Positions 10,501 through 22,616 are shown, counted from the first letter of the stretch. The stretch is 64,000 nucleotides of DNA from Microvirga mediterraneensis (GCF_013520865.1 NZ_JACDXJ010000001.1:1789001-1853000), one strand, 5' to 3'. Notes: generated from the sequence alone by a model not told the origin. Translations and numbers: made by a program.

Positions 10501-13300
10501 CTACTGCCCGAGGCGTTCGAGCAGGGCCGGCACGTGGACCTGATCGGCCTTATAGTTGCCGGTCAGAGCGTACATGACGATGACGCCGCTGCGATACGAG
10601 AATTCCCGCTGGCGCTGGTCGCTGCCGACGACCGGAAAGAGCCACTCGCCCCGCTGGCCCACGGCCCAGGCGGCGGCGAGATCGTTGGACGTATGATGAT
10701 CGGCGACACGCCGTCGCCGGAGCGGGCGGGCGGCTGGCCTCGCCCTCGGGGGCGGGCGGCAGGGCCTCGACCCAGGTCTGACCCGTGGCGTAGCGGCCGG
10801 GGAAGCTGTCGAGGATGTAGAAGGTCTTGGTGAGCACGTGGTCGGACGGCACCGGCTCGAGTTCGGGAATGTCGAGGCTCGCCAGCATCCGGCGCAGATA
10901 TTGCCCTTCCGCCGTAGGGGCGCCGTCCGGGCGGTTGCCGAAGGCGTCGCGGGTGTCGAAGATCACCGTGCCGCCGCCCTTCATGAAGGCGTCGAGCCGT
11001 CGGATCGCGGCCTCCGACGGCATCGGCCGCGAGGCCACGATCGGCCAGTAGATCAGCGGGTAGAAGGCCACCTCGTCCCGCGAGAGATCGATGCCGATGG
11101 GCTCGCCGGGCGAAAGCGCCGTGCGCTGGCTCAGCACCTGGGTCAGGCCCGCGAGGCCCGCCTTGCTCGTGTCGTCGACCTGCGAGTCGCCGGTGATCAC
11201 ATAGGCCAGGCGCGTCACGAGGGCCGGATTGCTGCTCTCCATAGCCATGGACGACCGGCGTTCCTGCGCGTTCGCGTCCGAGGCCGGGTTGAGGAGCAGG
11301 AACGCCCCCAGGACGAGGGCCGTCGTCGCGCCGGCCCGGCGCAGGCGGCCGGTGAGGTTCGACAGATGGCCGCCGAGCCACAGGGACGCGAGGGTGTCGA
11401 TCAGCAGGAGCGCCAGGGCGAGCATGAAGAGCGGCGTGCGCAGGTCGATGGTCTGGGCTCCGGCGAGCGGAGCGACCCGCGCATTGAGCGGGGCGTAGTC
11501 CAGCCGCGCGAGCCGGTCGCCCGGCAGGAGCGCGTTCACCGCGAGGCTCGAATCCACCGGCCCGTAGAAGCCCGGCGGGTGCTCCCCGTTCGCGCGGTCG
11601 GCATAGGTGCGTGAAATCGCCCGGGCGGTCGCCGGGGGGGAGGTGTAGAGGCCGTATCCGTCGAGGGTCAGGCGTGGGGCCACTGTCTCGTTCTCCGCAT
11701 TGCGGGCTTCCGCATTCACGTCGCCCGGCGCGCCCGCGAGGGCCGTGGTCCGGCGCAGCATGTCGACGAAGAGGCCCGACAGGGGCAGGTTCGACCAGGT
11801 GGTATCGGCGGTGACGTGGAAGAGCACGATCAGGCCGTCGCCGCGCCTGTCGGCGGTCACGATGGGCGTGCCGTCGGCGAGCGATGCCCAGGTCTTCGCC
11901 GGCAGGTCGCCGTCGGGCTCCGCGAGGATCTGGCGGCGGATGCCGATCTCCTCCGGCACCGGAAGGCCGAAATAGGGGCTCTCCCGGGTGAACGGCGCGA
12001 AAGTCTTCGGCGTGTCCCAGGAAAGGGTGCCGCCGAGGCTGCGGCCTCCCCGGCGCAGGCGCACCGGCACGAGGTCGTCGTTGCCCGCGGCGAGCCTGGA
12101 GCCCGCGAAGCGCAGCAGCATGCCGCCCCGCTCCACGAAGGCCGTCACCTTGCCGAGGGTCTCCTGGTCGAGGCCGCCCACATCGGCGAGCACGAGCACG
12201 GAGACCTGCTCGTCGATGAGCTGGTTCACCGCGTCGGCCACCGCGCCGCGGCCGTTGCGGATCTCCGAATAGGGCGCGAGCGCGCGCTCGATGTAGTAGA
12301 GCGGCGAGAGCAGCGGCTGGGCCTGATCGGAGGTTCCGCCGAAGACGAGGCCGACGCGGCGGCGCTTGCCGCGCTCGTCGAGGAGATGCACGGCGCCGGC
12401 GGATCCCTCGCCGAGGATTTCGATGCGCGCGATGGCGTTGCGGATCTCGGTGGGCAGATCGAACGCGACGCTCGTCTCGGTGGCGTTCGGATCGAAGGAA
12501 TAGCGCATGTCGGCGAGCGGCAGGCTCTTCAGGTCGAGGGCGCGCACGGTCCCGGCATCGCGTCCGTTCGGCTCGGGCCGCACGAGCCTGACGTTGAGCT
12601 GGCCACCGGCATTCTCCACGCCTGCGACGGCCAGGGCCGGAGCGCGCTCCGCTTTCAGAACGGTGATCCGCTGCCCGTTCGCCATCTGCGCCAAACCGTC
12701 GATGAAGCCCTGACCGTCAACGCCCGCGACCCCGTCGCTGATCCAGACGATGTTGGCCTCGGGGGTGGATTCGAGGAAGCGCTTGATCGACTCGAGATGG
12801 GCCTGCCGGTCCTGCAGATGCGGCAAGGGCTTGAGGGAGCGCAGCTTCTCCAGCGCCGTGGCCGGGCTCGTGGGCTCGATGGCGGCGGGCGCCTCCGCGG
12901 TCGCCACGAGCGCGACGGTGCGTCCGTCGCGTCCCGCCGCCTCGATGCGTTCGGACGCGAGGTTCATGCGGTCGCGCCAGTCGTGCGCAGCGGAAAAGCC
13001 GTTGTCGAGCACCATCAGGAGCGGCGAGCGGTTGTTGTCTTCCGCCAGTGGGTTCCAGATCGGACCGGAGGCCGCAAGGATCAGAAACGCGGCGAGCAGG
13101 AGCCGCAGCAGCAGGAGCCACCAGGGCGTGCGCGCAGGCAGTTCCTGCTCGGGCCGCAGGTCGGCCAGGATCTTGAGGGGCGGGAAATCCACGCGCCTCG
13201 GCTGCGGCGGCGTGATGCGCAGCAGCAGCCAGATCGCTGGCAGGGCCGCAAGCGCCGTCAGGACCAGGGGAACGGTGAAGGTGAGGGGAAGGCCGAACAT
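10501..13300 (-). CDS. BatA-type N-terminal domain / DUF4159 membrane protein, frameshifted near its 3' end
   Basis: Residues 1-90 match the BatA N-terminal domain (helix, TPPQPRRVDFPPL, second helix). A vWA-like stretch follows (LLMVLDNGFSAAHDW), two more helices lie near 620-690, and DUF4159 starts near residue 700 (SNPALVTRLAYVITGD). The continuous frame from 13300 runs to a stop at 10550, but the expected DUF4159 ending is spread over three frames: GDGVSPIII in the second, then SNDLAAAWAVGQ through VHVPALLERLGQ and TAG 10503-10501 in the third. Adding one base near 10722-10735 and one near 10693 restores a 934-residue protein. Either sequencing error or real damage. Confidence 0.8.
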
Positions 13301-13303
13301 CGC

Positions 13304-14230
13304 TCAGCGCCCTCCCGGTCCGGCGCCGCGGGACGTGGACACCAGGGTCATGATGCGCAGCGCCGCCTCGCTGGCGGGTCGGTCGGTGCGATGGATCGTC
13401 AGGGTCCAGCCGCGGCGGCGGGCAAGCGCCTGCAGTTCCTCCCGGTGCTGCTCGATCCGCAGGCGATAGGCCCGGCCCCACGAGATCGCGTCGCCGATGC
13501 GCAGGGACAGACCGTCCTCGAGATCGTGCAGGACCGCCTGTCCCTGGAACGGGAAGGTTTCCTCAACGGGATCGACGATCATCACCAGATGGCCCCGGGC
13601 TCCGCGCGACGAGATGGCCTCGACCATGGCGGTGATATCGCGCAGGGGCGACAGGAAATCGCTGATCAGCACCGCCTCGTGCTGCGGCGCCACGGGCGCC
13701 TGCGGCGGCAGGTCCTCCTCCAGGGCCGAGCGGTCGGTCACCAGGGTCTGGGCCATGGCTTCGGCGATGCGCCTCGTGGCGCGCGGCGGCATGAGGCCCA
13801 GCATGCCGACCCGCTCGCCCGCTTCGACGAAACAATCGGCGAGCGCCAGCCCGAGCACGACGGCGCGCTCGATCTTGGGCGCCTGAGCCAGGTCGGAGAC
13901 GAAGCCCATGGAGGCGGAGCGGTCGATCCAGAACCACATGGTCTGGGCCGTTTCCCATTCCCTCTCGCGCACATAGAGCCGGTCGTCCCGGGCCGAGCGG
14001 CGCCAGTCGATGCGCTGCGCCGCCTCTCCGGTCACGAAGGGGCGGAATTGCCAGAAGGTTTCGCCGGTGCCGGCGCGGCGGCGGCCGTGGATGCCGTGGG
14101 CGAGATTCGCGGCCACGCGCCTGGCTTCGAGCACCAGATGCGGCATCCGGCTGGCCAGGGAGAGGGCACTCTCGGTTTCGCTGCGTCCCGGCGAGCGGGC
14201 GCTTTCGGGAAGGACCCGGACGCGGGCCAT
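13304..14230 (-). CDS. DUF58 domain protein (vWA-like partner of MoxR)
   Basis: 308 residues. The DUF58 core is at residues 66-105 (RPFVTGEAAQRIDWRRSARDD then YVREREWE), followed by a vWA-type strand with a metal-site-like DRSASMG (DxSxS) and later LISDF. No transmembrane helix. It is separated from the DUF4159 gene by three bases and from moxR by nine, so it is translated in the same operon. DUF58 proteins accompany MoxR ATPases, but their biochemical role is not settled. Confidence 0.88.
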   Translation of the reverse strand: MARVRVLPESARSPGRSETESALSLASRMPHLVLEARRVAANLAHGIHGRRRAGTGETFWQFRPFVTGEAAQRIDWRRSARDDRLYVREREWETAQTMWFWIDRSASMGFVSDLAQAPKIERAVVLGLALADCFVEAGERVGMLGLMPPRATRRIAEAMAQTLVTDRSALEEDLPPQAPVAPQHEAVLISDFLSPLRDITAMVEAISSRGARGHLVMIVDPVEETFPFQGQAVLHDLEDGLSLRIGDAISWGRAYRLRIEQHREELQALARRRGWTLTIHRTDRPASEAALRIMTLVSTSRGAGPGGR

Positions 14231-14239
14231 GATATGATC

Positions 14240-15256
<1,017 letters not shown>

Positions 15257-15453
15257 GAGGTCACTCTCCTCGTTCGCAATTGCCCCCGGTAGCTAGTCTG
15301 CCTGCGTTCCGTGTCGAGATGCAAGGGTCGTTGCGCCGCATCGTCGGGGGGAACGGAGTGGACGGGACAGCCCGGGGCCCTATGCTGTAGCAAGTAACAA
15401 TCGATAGCCGTTCGTCGATCCATCAAATCAAGATTCCTGTTCACGCTTGCGTC

Positions 15454-16053
15454 ATGACCGAACATTCATCTCCCATTCCCGGGAACGCCCTGGCCCGCCT
15501 CGCGGAGGCGCTCGGCCCTGAAACCAAGCGCAAGGGCCCGCCTCCGGTCGAGCGCTGGAGCCCGGCCTATTGCGGCGAGATCGACATGCGCATCGCGGCC
15601 GACGGGACGTGGCACTACATGGGCACGCCGATCAACCGTCCGGCTCTCGTGAAGCTGTTCTCGACGGTCCTGCGCAAGGACCCGGAGCGGTACGTGCTCG
15701 TCACGCCTGTCGAGCGGGTCGGGATCACCGTCGAGGACGCGCCGTTCCTCGCGGTCGAGATGGCCGTGGAGGGCGACGGCGAGAGCCGGCAGATCGCCTT
15801 CCGGACGAATGTGGACGATCTCGTTCAGGTCGGTCCCGACCATCCCCTGCGCTTCGACCGGGATGCGCATGGCGGCGTGAAGCCTTACGTTAAGGTACGG
15901 GGCAATCTCTGGGCCCTGGTGACCCGATCCCTGGCGTTGGACCTCGTCGCGATGGGCGAGGAGCGGGATGTGGAAGGCGATGCCAGCTTCGGTATCAGGG
16001 TTAATGGTATCTTCTTCCACATGGCTTCCAGAGACGAACTGGGCGCGCCCTGA
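15454..16053 (+). CDS. DUF1285 domain protein
   Basis: 199 residues, no signal peptide or membrane helix. It matches DUF1285 along its length (GEIDMRIAADGTWHYMGTPINR near residue 40, then LVTPVERVGITVEDAPF and FRTNVDDLVQVGPDHP). Family function is unknown; structures show a two-domain beta-rich fold. Its TGA overlaps the ATG of the next gene (TGATG at 16051), so translation of the two is coupled. It is the first gene of a conserved operon leading to CCA transferase, with the promoter presumably in the 197-base divergent gap to moxR. Confidence 0.85.
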   Translation: MTEHSSPIPGNALARLAEALGPETKRKGPPPVERWSPAYCGEIDMRIAADGTWHYMGTPINRPALVKLFSTVLRKDPERYVLVTPVERVGITVEDAPFLAVEMAVEGDGESRQIAFRTNVDDLVQVGPDHPLRFDRDAHGGVKPYVKVRGNLWALVTRSLALDLVAMGEERDVEGDASFGIRVNGIFFHMASRDELGAP

Positions 16054-16691
16054 TGCGGCTGGCCCCCCATGATGCGCCCGATTTCCTGACGCTGGCCGCC
16101 GAGCGGCTGCGGCCCGAGCCGCCGCCTCACGACGAGGCGCTCGCTGATCCGCGCGGCGATCACACCCTCGACGACGTGCCCCTGGTCCATCCCCTGACAC
16201 CCAAGCCGGCCGCCGTCCTCGTTCCCGTAGTCATGCGCGAGGAGCCGATGCTGCTCCTGACCGAACGCTCCGCGCATCTGCGCCAGCATTCCGGGCAGAT
16301 CGCCTTTCCGGGCGGGCGCGTCGATCCCGAGGACACCTCCGTCCTGGCGGCAGCCTGCCGCGAGGCCATGGAGGAAATCGGCCTCGACAGCCGCTTCATC
16401 AGCCCGCTCGGCTATCTCGACGCTTATTTGTCCACGACGAATTATCTCGTGATGCCGGTGGTGGCGCGGGTGTCCCCCTCCTACACCCTCGACCTCAATC
16501 ACGACGAGGTGGCCGATACCTTCGAGGTGCCGCTCGGCTTCCTGATGGATCCCGCGCGCCATGAGCTGCATTCCCGGGAATGGAAGGGCCGAGTGCGCCG
16601 CTACTATGCAATGCCCTATGAGGGACGCTACATCTGGGGGGTGACGGCGGGCATCATCCGCAATCTGTACGAAAGGCTTTACGGTTCATGA
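16053..16691 (+). CDS. CoA pyrophosphatase-type NUDIX hydrolase (NudL/YeaB-like)
   Basis: 212 residues. The extended CoA-type motif LLTERSAHLRQHSGQIAFPG precedes the NUDIX box GGRVDPEDTS...AACREAMEEIGL at about residues 88-110. This combination identifies enzymes that split CoA into phosphopantetheine and adenosine 3',5'-bisphosphate. It starts inside the stop of DUF1285, and its own stop overlaps the next start by four bases (ATGA). Confidence 0.88.
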   Translation: MRLAPHDAPDFLTLAAERLRPEPPPHDEALADPRGDHTLDDVPLVHPLTPKPAAVLVPVVMREEPMLLLTERSAHLRQHSGQIAFPGGRVDPEDTSVLAAACREAMEEIGLDSRFISPLGYLDAYLSTTNYLVMPVVARVSPSYTLDLNHDEVADTFEVPLGFLMDPARHELHSREWKGRVRRYYAMPYEGRYIWGVTAGIIRNLYERLYGS

Positions 16692-16945
16692 CGCGGGCAG
16701 TGGTTCAAGGATTGGTTCTGTTTTTTCTGCCCTTCGTTCTCTTCGGTGCCTATCTCGTCATCCGCCGCCGCAATCCTCTGCTGTGGTCCCACTGGAGCAG
16801 CCAGTCGCTCTGGCTCACCATCGCGGGTCTGGGCTTCGTGGTCCTGTCGCTGATCGTCACGGGCCTCGTGGACGAGCGCCAGACCGGCGCTTATGTGCCG
16901 ACACATGTTGAGAACGGCCGTGTGATACCGGGACATTTCGAGTGA
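16688..16945 (+). CDS. DUF6111 small membrane protein
   Basis: 85 residues with two hydrophobic helices (about 6-25 and 40-62) joined by a basic turn (IRRRNPLLW), then a hydrophilic tail ending with VIPGHFE. Overlaps at both ends place it firmly in the DUF1285-NUDIX-CCA operon. Family function unknown. Confidence 0.85.
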   Translation: MTRAVVQGLVLFFLPFVLFGAYLVIRRRNPLLWSHWSSQSLWLTIAGLGFVVLSLIVTGLVDERQTGAYVPTHVENGRVIPGHFE

Positions 16946-18189
16946 TGGACATGCTCGACCGACAAGCCCTCGCAAGCCTTCTGGAGCGCCCGGCGCTGCG
17001 CCGCCTCCTGGAGGTCTTCAACGACGATGCGCAGGAGACGCGCATTGTGGGCGGCGCCGTGCGCAACGCCCTTCTCGGCAGGCCCGTCACAGAGGTGGAT
17101 TGCACCACGACCCTGCTGCCGGACGCCATCGTGGCAGGCGCGGAGGCGGCCGGCTTCAAGGCTGTCCCGACCGGGATCGAGCATGGCACGATCACAGTGA
17201 TCGTCGAAGGCGAGCCCTACGAGATCACGACCCTGCGCGAGGATGTGGAAACCGATGGGCGATATGCGGTCGTGCATTTCGGCCGCGATTTCGAGCTCGA
17301 TGCAAGGCGGCGCGATTTCACCATCAATGCCCTCTCGCTCGGCCTCGACGGGCGCCTCCACGATTATACCGATGGCTTGGCGGATCTGGCGGCCCGGCGG
17401 GTCCGCTTCATCGGCGACGCCCATACCCGCATCCGCGAGGATTACCTGCGCATCATGCGTTTCTTCCGCTTTCACGCGGAATATGCGCAGGGCGATCCGG
17501 ACCCGGAGGGGCTCGCCGCCTCGGGCGCCGAGCGGCAGGGGCTGGCGATCCTCTCGAAGGAGCGGATCCGGCACGAACTCCTGAAGCTCATCGTCGCCCG
17601 CCGGGCGGAGGACACCATCCGGCTCCTGGCCGAGCACGGTTTCCTCACATGGCTTCTGGACGGCGCTGCCGAGTTCGGGCGCCTTACCCGGGTGGCGGCG
17701 TCCGACCGGGACGATTCCGTTCCGATCTGGCGGCTGGCCGCGCTCGCCGTCATGGTCGAGGAGGATGCGGAGCGGCTGCGGGAGCGCCTGCGGCTCTCCA
17801 ACGACGAGCACAAGAAGCTCGTCGCCTATGGCAGGCTCCTGTGCCTACTCAGGACCTGGGCCTTGCCCCTGGATGCCGCCGCCATCCGCCGCTTGGCGGC
17901 GGACTACGATCTCGACACCCTCCGGGTCGCTCTCGCGGCCACGGCCGGTGAGCCCCGTCCGGTCGTCGCGCCTGAGGCCCGCGAGGCGCTCGACCGGTTT
18001 CGGGCCGGTGCCGAGCCGGTGCCGGTCTTCCCCTTGCGGGGCGCCGACCTGATCGAGGGCGGCATTCCGAAGGGGCCGATGATCGGGCAACTGCTCGCCC
18101 AGGCCCGTCAGGCTTGGCTCGCGGAGGGCTGCCGGACGGATGAGGGTTATGCGAAGGATCTGCTCGGGCGCGTGCTGGAACGGATTTAA
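16945..18189 (+). CDS. cca: CCA tRNA nucleotidyltransferase
   Basis: 414 residues from the ATG at 16945, which overlaps the previous stop (TGATG); a GTG one codon upstream is the alternative. The class II nucleotidyltransferase head shows [10 protein letters not shown], the metal-site region TEVDCTTT (E50 and D52 where DxD is usual), and the template motif [10 protein letters not shown]. The C-terminal helical tail handles the tRNA. The enzyme adds or repairs the 3' CCA end of tRNA without a nucleic-acid template. It ends four bases into the convergent hemF stop. Confidence 0.92.
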   Translation: MDMLDRQALASLLERPALRRLLEVFNDDAQETRIVGGAVRNALLGRPVTEVDCTTTLLPDAIVAGAEAAGFKAVPTGIEHGTITVIVEGEPYEITTLREDVETDGRYAVVHFGRDFELDARRRDFTINALSLGLDGRLHDYTDGLADLAARRVRFIGDAHTRIREDYLRIMRFFRFHAEYAQGDPDPEGLAASGAERQGLAILSKERIRHELLKLIVARRAEDTIRLLAEHGFLTWLLDGAAEFGRLTRVAASDRDDSVPIWRLAALAVMVEEDAERLRERLRLSNDEHKKLVAYGRLLCLLRTWALPLDAAAIRRLAADYDLDTLRVALAATAGEPRPVVAPEAREALDRFRAGAEPVPVFPLRGADLIEGGIPKGPMIGQLLAQARQAWLAEGCRTDEGYAKDLLGRVLERI

Positions 18190-19082
18190 GGCCAGCGCAC
18201 CGTCGGCGGCATGGAGGAGAGGATCGACGCGATGTTGCCGCCGGTCTTCAGGCCGAAGATCGTTCCCCGGTCGTAGAGCAGGTTGAACTCCACGTAGCGT
18301 CCGCGCCGCACCTGCTGCTCCATGCGGTCGGCTTCCGTCCAGGGCTTGGTGACGTTGCGCCGGACGATCTCGGGATAGATCTTGAGAAAGGCCTCGCCCA
18401 CCTGGCGGGTGAAGGCTAGATCCTCGTCGGGATTTCCGGTCCAGTGATAATCGTAGAAGATGCCGCCGATGCCGCGCGGCTCGTTGCGGTGCTTGAGGAA
18501 GAAGTACTCGTCGCACCATGCCTTGTATTTCTCGTAGGAGCCTTCCGGCGCATGGCTTCGGCAGGCCTGTTCCATGGCTTGGTGAAAGGCGATGGTATCA
18601 GGGTCGTCCTGGGAGCGCCGTCGGTCGAGCACCGGCGTGAGGTCCGCCCCGCCGCCGAACCAAGCCTTCGTGGTCACCACGAATCGGGTGTTCATGTGCA
18701 CCGTTGGAACGTTGGGATTCCAGGGATGGGCGATCAGCGAGATGCCGCCGGCCCAGAATCGCGGATCCTGGTCCGAGCCCGGAATTTGGCCGCGGAATTC
18801 CGGCGCGAATTCTCCATGCACGGTCGAGACGTGCACGCCCACCTTCTCGAACACGCGGCCGCGCATCATGGACATGACGCCTCCGCCGCCGGGGGCTCCG
18901 CTGTGGTCCCTGCGCTCCCAGGGCGTGCGCTCGAACCGGCCGGGCTCCGAGGCTTCCGGGGGGAGAGGGGCCGCCACCTCGTCTTCCAGGGTCTCGAACG
19001 CGGCGCAGATCCGGTCGCGCAGGGTGGCGAACCAGCGGGGAGCCTCCGTCTGCAGGCGCTCGATGTCGGCTTTGTCGGTCAT
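18186..19082 (-). CDS. hemF: Oxygen-dependent coproporphyrinogen III oxidase
   Basis: 298 residues, the usual length. Signature segments are all present: [44 protein letters not shown] and the C-terminal [14 protein letters not shown]...SSMPPTVRW. The enzyme decarboxylates coproporphyrinogen III to protoporphyrinogen IX using O2. Its ATG overlaps the TGA of trmL by four bases, so the two are cotranslated. Closeness to petABC suits a haem-demanding respiratory locus. Confidence 0.95.
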   Translation of the reverse strand: MTDKADIERLQTEAPRWFATLRDRICAAFETLEDEVAAPLPPEASEPGRFERTPWERRDHSGAPGGGGVMSMMRGRVFEKVGVHVSTVHGEFAPEFRGQIPGSDQDPRFWAGGISLIAHPWNPNVPTVHMNTRFVVTTKAWFGGGADLTPVLDRRRSQDDPDTIAFHQAMEQACRSHAPEGSYEKYKAWCDEYFFLKHRNEPRGIGGIFYDYHWTGNPDEDLAFTRQVGEAFLKIYPEIVRRNVTKPWTEADRMEQQVRRGRYVEFNLLYDRGTIFGLKTGGNIASILSSMPPTVRWP

Positions 19083-19573
19083 GATGATGTCGCTTCGGGT
19101 TTCTGGAAGGGGACTTGCGGAAACGTGTTCGTCTGCCGCAGGGCCTCGCCGAGGATCATGGCGGCGGTCACGGCGACGTTGAGGGAGCGCAGGCCGGGCT
19201 GCATGGGGATGATCACCCGGGCATCCGCCGCCTGGTGCACCTCCTCCGGCACGCCGGCGGATTCACGGCCGACCAGGATGATGTCGTCCGGCCTATAGGC
19301 GAAATCTGCGTAAGGGACCGCGCCCTTGGTGGTGGTCAGGATCAGGCGGCCCTTGGCCTCCTGTCGCCAGGCTTCGAAGGCGCGCCAGGAGATATGCCGC
19401 GTGATCGCCACGCGGTTGAGATAATCCATCCCGGAGCGGCGCAGGTTCCGGTCGGAGACGTCGAAGGCCGCGGGTTCGATGATCTCCACCGGCACGCCGA
19501 GGCAGGCGGCGAGGCGCAGCATGGTGCCGGTATTCTGCGGGATGTCCGGCTGGTAGATGGCAAGACGGGGCAT
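19079..19573 (-). CDS. trmL: tRNA (cytidine/uridine-34-2'-O)-methyltransferase
   Basis: 164 residues from [18 protein letters not shown] at 19573; the open frame continues upstream but without family similarity. The SPOUT knot is visible: [14 protein letters not shown] near residue 103 and [20 protein letters not shown] near residue 128. The enzyme methylates the wobble 2'-OH of tRNA-Leu species. First gene of a two-gene operon with hemF. Confidence 0.93.
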   Translation of the reverse strand: MPRLAIYQPDIPQNTGTMLRLAACLGVPVEIIEPAAFDVSDRNLRRSGMDYLNRVAITRHISWRAFEAWRQEAKGRLILTTTKGAVPYADFAYRPDDIILVGRESAGVPEEVHQAADARVIIPMQPGLRSLNVAVTAAMILGEALRQTNTFPQVPFQKPEATSS

Positions 19574-19850
19574 AGGCCCGTCATCGGGGCATCGGGCTCC
19601 GTCGTCAAGGGAGCTCGTGAGGGCGCAACAGCGGCGGCATTTTGCGCCACAGGCTGGAACAACTCCAATCCGGCTATGGACAGCCGGGCTTGGCCGTGCC
19701 AAAGAGCCACCGCGCGGCGACTCCCAGTCGCATTGCGCGCGCGTCGCCGCGCATGCTTGTTCCATTGTGGACCTCGTGTGCCAAATGCCTTGGCTGCCAA
19801 GGTATTGCCGATGCGCGGTTCTCGTTTTTTGACCAATGCTGGAGAGCCAA

Positions 19851-20399
19851 GTGGCCGAGACCACCACTCATGTCGCTGAGCCGACACGGCGCGATTTCCT
19901 CTACATCGCCACGGGCGCAGCTGCCGTTGTCGGCGGAGCCACCCTGGTATGGCCCTTCGTGCAGTCCCTGGCGCCCGACGCTGCGACGGTGGCTGCCGGC
20001 GCCCCTGTCGAGGTGGACCTGACCCCCATCGCCGAAGGGCAGATCGTCAAGGTTTTCTGGCGTGGCAAGCTGATCTTCATCCGTCACCGCACGGCCGAGG
20101 AGATCAAGGCCGCCGAGGACGTGAACGTCGCCTCCCTGCGCGATCCGCAGCCGGATTCGGCGCGCGTGAAGGAAGGCAAGGTCCAGTGGCTCATCGTTTA
20201 CGGCAACTGCACCCATCTGGGCTGCGTGCCGCTCGGCCAGCAGGGTGAGTATCATGGCTGGTTCTGCCCCTGCCACGGCTCGATCTTCGATACCTCCGGG
20301 CGCGTCCGCGGCGGCCCGGCGCCGATCAACCTGCCGATTCCGCCCTATACCTTCGCGTCGGACACGAAGATCGTGATCGGCCAAGAAGCCACGGCGTAA
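19851..20399 (+). CDS. petA: Ubiquinol-cytochrome c reductase iron-sulfur (Rieske) subunit
   Basis: 182 residues. GTG 19851 is preferred over ATG 19836 because the only good ribosome site (GGAGAG) lies between them, four bases before the GTG. A twin-arginine signal ([18 protein letters not shown]) anchors it in the membrane. The 2Fe-2S ligands are in NCTHLGC and FCPCHGS, near residues 120 and 142. It passes electrons from ubiquinol to cytochrome c1 in complex III. Followed by petB after 26 bases. Confidence 0.95.
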   Translation: MAETTTHVAEPTRRDFLYIATGAAAVVGGATLVWPFVQSLAPDAATVAAGAPVEVDLTPIAEGQIVKVFWRGKLIFIRHRTAEEIKAAEDVNVASLRDPQPDSARVKEGKVQWLIVYGNCTHLGCVPLGQQGEYHGWFCPCHGSIFDTSGRVRGGPAPINLPIPPYTFASDTKIVIGQEATA

Positions 20400-20425
20400 C
20401 TGAAAGCGACGATCAGGCGATATCC

Positions 20426-21706
20426 ATGAGCGCACATCCCACAACCTACGTCCCCAAGAGCGCCTTCGGTAAGTGGTTCGAGAGCCGTTTGCCCATCGCA
20501 GGCCTCATCCACTCGTCCTTCATCGCGTTCCCGGTCCCGCGGAACCTGACCTATTTCTGGACCTTCGGCGCCATCCTGGTGTTCATGCTCGCCGCGCAGA
20601 TCGTGACTGGCGTGTTCCTGGCGATGTACTACACCCCGAACGCGGGCCTCGCCTTCCAGTCCGTCGAGCACATCATGCGCGACGTGAACTACGGCTGGCT
20701 GATCCGCTACCTGCACGCCAACGGCGCTTCGATGTTCTTCGTCGCCGTCTACGTGCATATCTTCCGGAACTTCTACTACGGCTCCTATAAGGCGCCCCGC
20801 GAGGTTCTCTACATCCTCGGCGTGATCATCTTCCTGCTGATGATGGCCACCGCCTTCATGGGCTACGTGCTTCCGTGGGGACAGATGTCCTTCTGGGGCG
20901 CCACCGTGATCACGAACCTCTTCTCTGCGATCCCGGTCGTCGGCGAGACCATCGTGAGCTACCTCTGGGGCGGCTATTCGGTGGGCAACCCGACCCTGAA
21001 CCGCTTCTTCTCGCTGCACTACCTGCTGCCCTTCATGATCGCGGGCGTCGTGATCCTGCACATCTGGGCGCTGCACGTGCCGGGCCAGAACAACCCGACC
21101 GGCATTCCGATCAAGTCGGGCAAGGACGCGGTTCCCTTCACGCCTTACGCAACGATCAAGGACGTGTTCGCCGTCGTCGTGTTCATGATCTTCTTCGCCT
21201 ATTGGGTGTTCTACATGCCGAACTATCTCGGCCATGCGGACAACTACATCCCGGCGAACCCGGCCGTGACGCCCGCGCACATCGTTCCGGAATGGTACTT
21301 CCTGCCGTTCTACGCGATCCTGCGCGCCATCCCCGACAAGCTCGGCGGCGTCATCGCCATGGGCGCGGCCATCGTGATCTGGTGCTTCATGCCCTGGCTC
21401 GACACCTCCAAGGTCCGCTCCACGGCCTACCGCCCGCTCTACAAGCAGTTCTTCTGGATCTTCGTGATTGTTTGCTTCCTGCTCGGCTGGCTGGGTTCCC
21501 GCCCGGCTGAGGGCTGGTACGTGATCGCCTCCCAGATCTGCACGGTCTACTACTTCGCCCACTTCCTGATCATCCTGCCGGTGCTCGGCTTCGTCGAGCG
21601 TCCGCTGCCGCTGCCGAATTCGATCCTCGAATCCGTCATGGGCGTTCAGAAGGGCGGAGCGGGCATACCGGCCGGCGCCAATCCCGAACCGCATTCCAAG
21701 GGCTGA
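20426..21706 (+). CDS. petB: Ubiquinol-cytochrome c reductase cytochrome b subunit
   Basis: 426 residues, eight hydrophobic helices. Conserved features: [19 protein letters not shown] at the Qo site, the [11 protein letters not shown] motif, and paired histidines of the two b haems in helices B and D. It is full length (b6 plus subunit IV in one chain) and not fused to cytochrome c1, unlike the FbcH fusion of Bradyrhizobium. Confidence 0.96.
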   Translation: MSAHPTTYVPKSAFGKWFESRLPIAGLIHSSFIAFPVPRNLTYFWTFGAILVFMLAAQIVTGVFLAMYYTPNAGLAFQSVEHIMRDVNYGWLIRYLHANGASMFFVAVYVHIFRNFYYGSYKAPREVLYILGVIIFLLMMATAFMGYVLPWGQMSFWGATVITNLFSAIPVVGETIVSYLWGGYSVGNPTLNRFFSLHYLLPFMIAGVVILHIWALHVPGQNNPTGIPIKSGKDAVPFTPYATIKDVFAVVVFMIFFAYWVFYMPNYLGHADNYIPANPAVTPAHIVPEWYFLPFYAILRAIPDKLGGVIAMGAAIVIWCFMPWLDTSKVRSTAYRPLYKQFFWIFVIVCFLLGWLGSRPAEGWYVIASQICTVYYFAHFLIILPVLGFVERPLPLPNSILESVMGVQKGGAGIPAGANPEPHSKG

Positions 21707-21731
21707 CGCGAGAGTCGAGGAAACAGAAACT

Positions 21732-22616
21732 ATGATGAAGCGTACTCTTCTCATCGCAGCCGCCGTCCTCGGCCTGGCCGCTCCGGCCCTCGCCGCCGGC
21801 GAGACCCCGGTCCCGCCGGCCCAGAAGTGGAGCTTCGCGGGTCCGTTCGGCACCTTCGACCGAGCCCAGCTCCAGCGCGGCTTCAAGGTCTACCGGGAGG
21901 TCTGCGCCTCCTGCCATGGCCTGAGCTACGTGACCTTCCGCAACCTGCACCAGCCCGGTGGTCCGGAATTCTCCGAGGCCCAGGTCCGTGCCCTGGCGGC
22001 GGAATACAAGATCCAGGACGGCCCGAACGAGGCCGGCGACATGTTCGAGCGTCCCGGCCGCCCGGCCGATCACTTCCCGTCGCCGTTCCCGAACGAGAAC
22101 GCCGCCGCCTCGGCGAACGGCGGCAAGGCCCCGCCGGACCTGTCCCTGATGCCCAAGGCCCGCACCTACGAGCGCGGCTTCCCCTGGTTCATCACCGACG
22201 TGTTCCGCCAGTATTCGGAGAACGGCGCCGACTACGTGACGGCGCTGCTCAACGGTTACGAGGAGGCTCCGCAGGGCTTCACCGTGCCCCAGGGTGGTCA
22301 TTACAACCACTACTATCCGGGCCACGTGATCGCCATGCCGAAGCCGCTCAGCGACGGCCAGGTCGAGTATCCGAAGAACGAGGCCGGCCAGCCGCAGGTG
22401 CCCGAGACCGTGGATCAGTATGCCCGCGACGTGACGGCCTTCCTGATGTGGACGGCGGAACCGCACCTCGAGGCCCGCAAGCGCCTCGGCTTCCAGGTCA
22501 TCCTGTTCCTGATCGTCCTGTCCGGCCTGCTCTACTTCACCAAGAAGAAGGTCTGGGCCCGAGTGGGCGGCGAGGTCGATGGCCACGCCACGCCTCCGAT
22601 GACTCACAACCCCTAA
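21732..22616 (+). CDS. petC: Ubiquinol-cytochrome c reductase cytochrome c1
   Basis: 294 residues from MMKRTLLIAA, with AGGAAA upstream. A cleavable signal ends near LAAG (residues 18-20), the haem c site is CASCH near residue 58, and an axial methionine is likely in VIAMPKPLSDG. A C-terminal helix (VILFLIVLSGLLYF) anchors the soluble domain and is followed by KKK. It completes the petABC operon and is followed by a strong terminator. Confidence 0.95.
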   Translation: MMKRTLLIAAAVLGLAAPALAAGETPVPPAQKWSFAGPFGTFDRAQLQRGFKVYREVCASCHGLSYVTFRNLHQPGGPEFSEAQVRALAAEYKIQDGPNEAGDMFERPGRPADHFPSPFPNENAAASANGGKAPPDLSLMPKARTYERGFPWFITDVFRQYSENGADYVTALLNGYEEAPQGFTVPQGGHYNHYYPGHVIAMPKPLSDGQVEYPKNEAGQPQVPETVDQYARDVTAFLMWTAEPHLEARKRLGFQVILFLIVLSGLLYFTKKKVWARVGGEVDGHATPPMTHNP

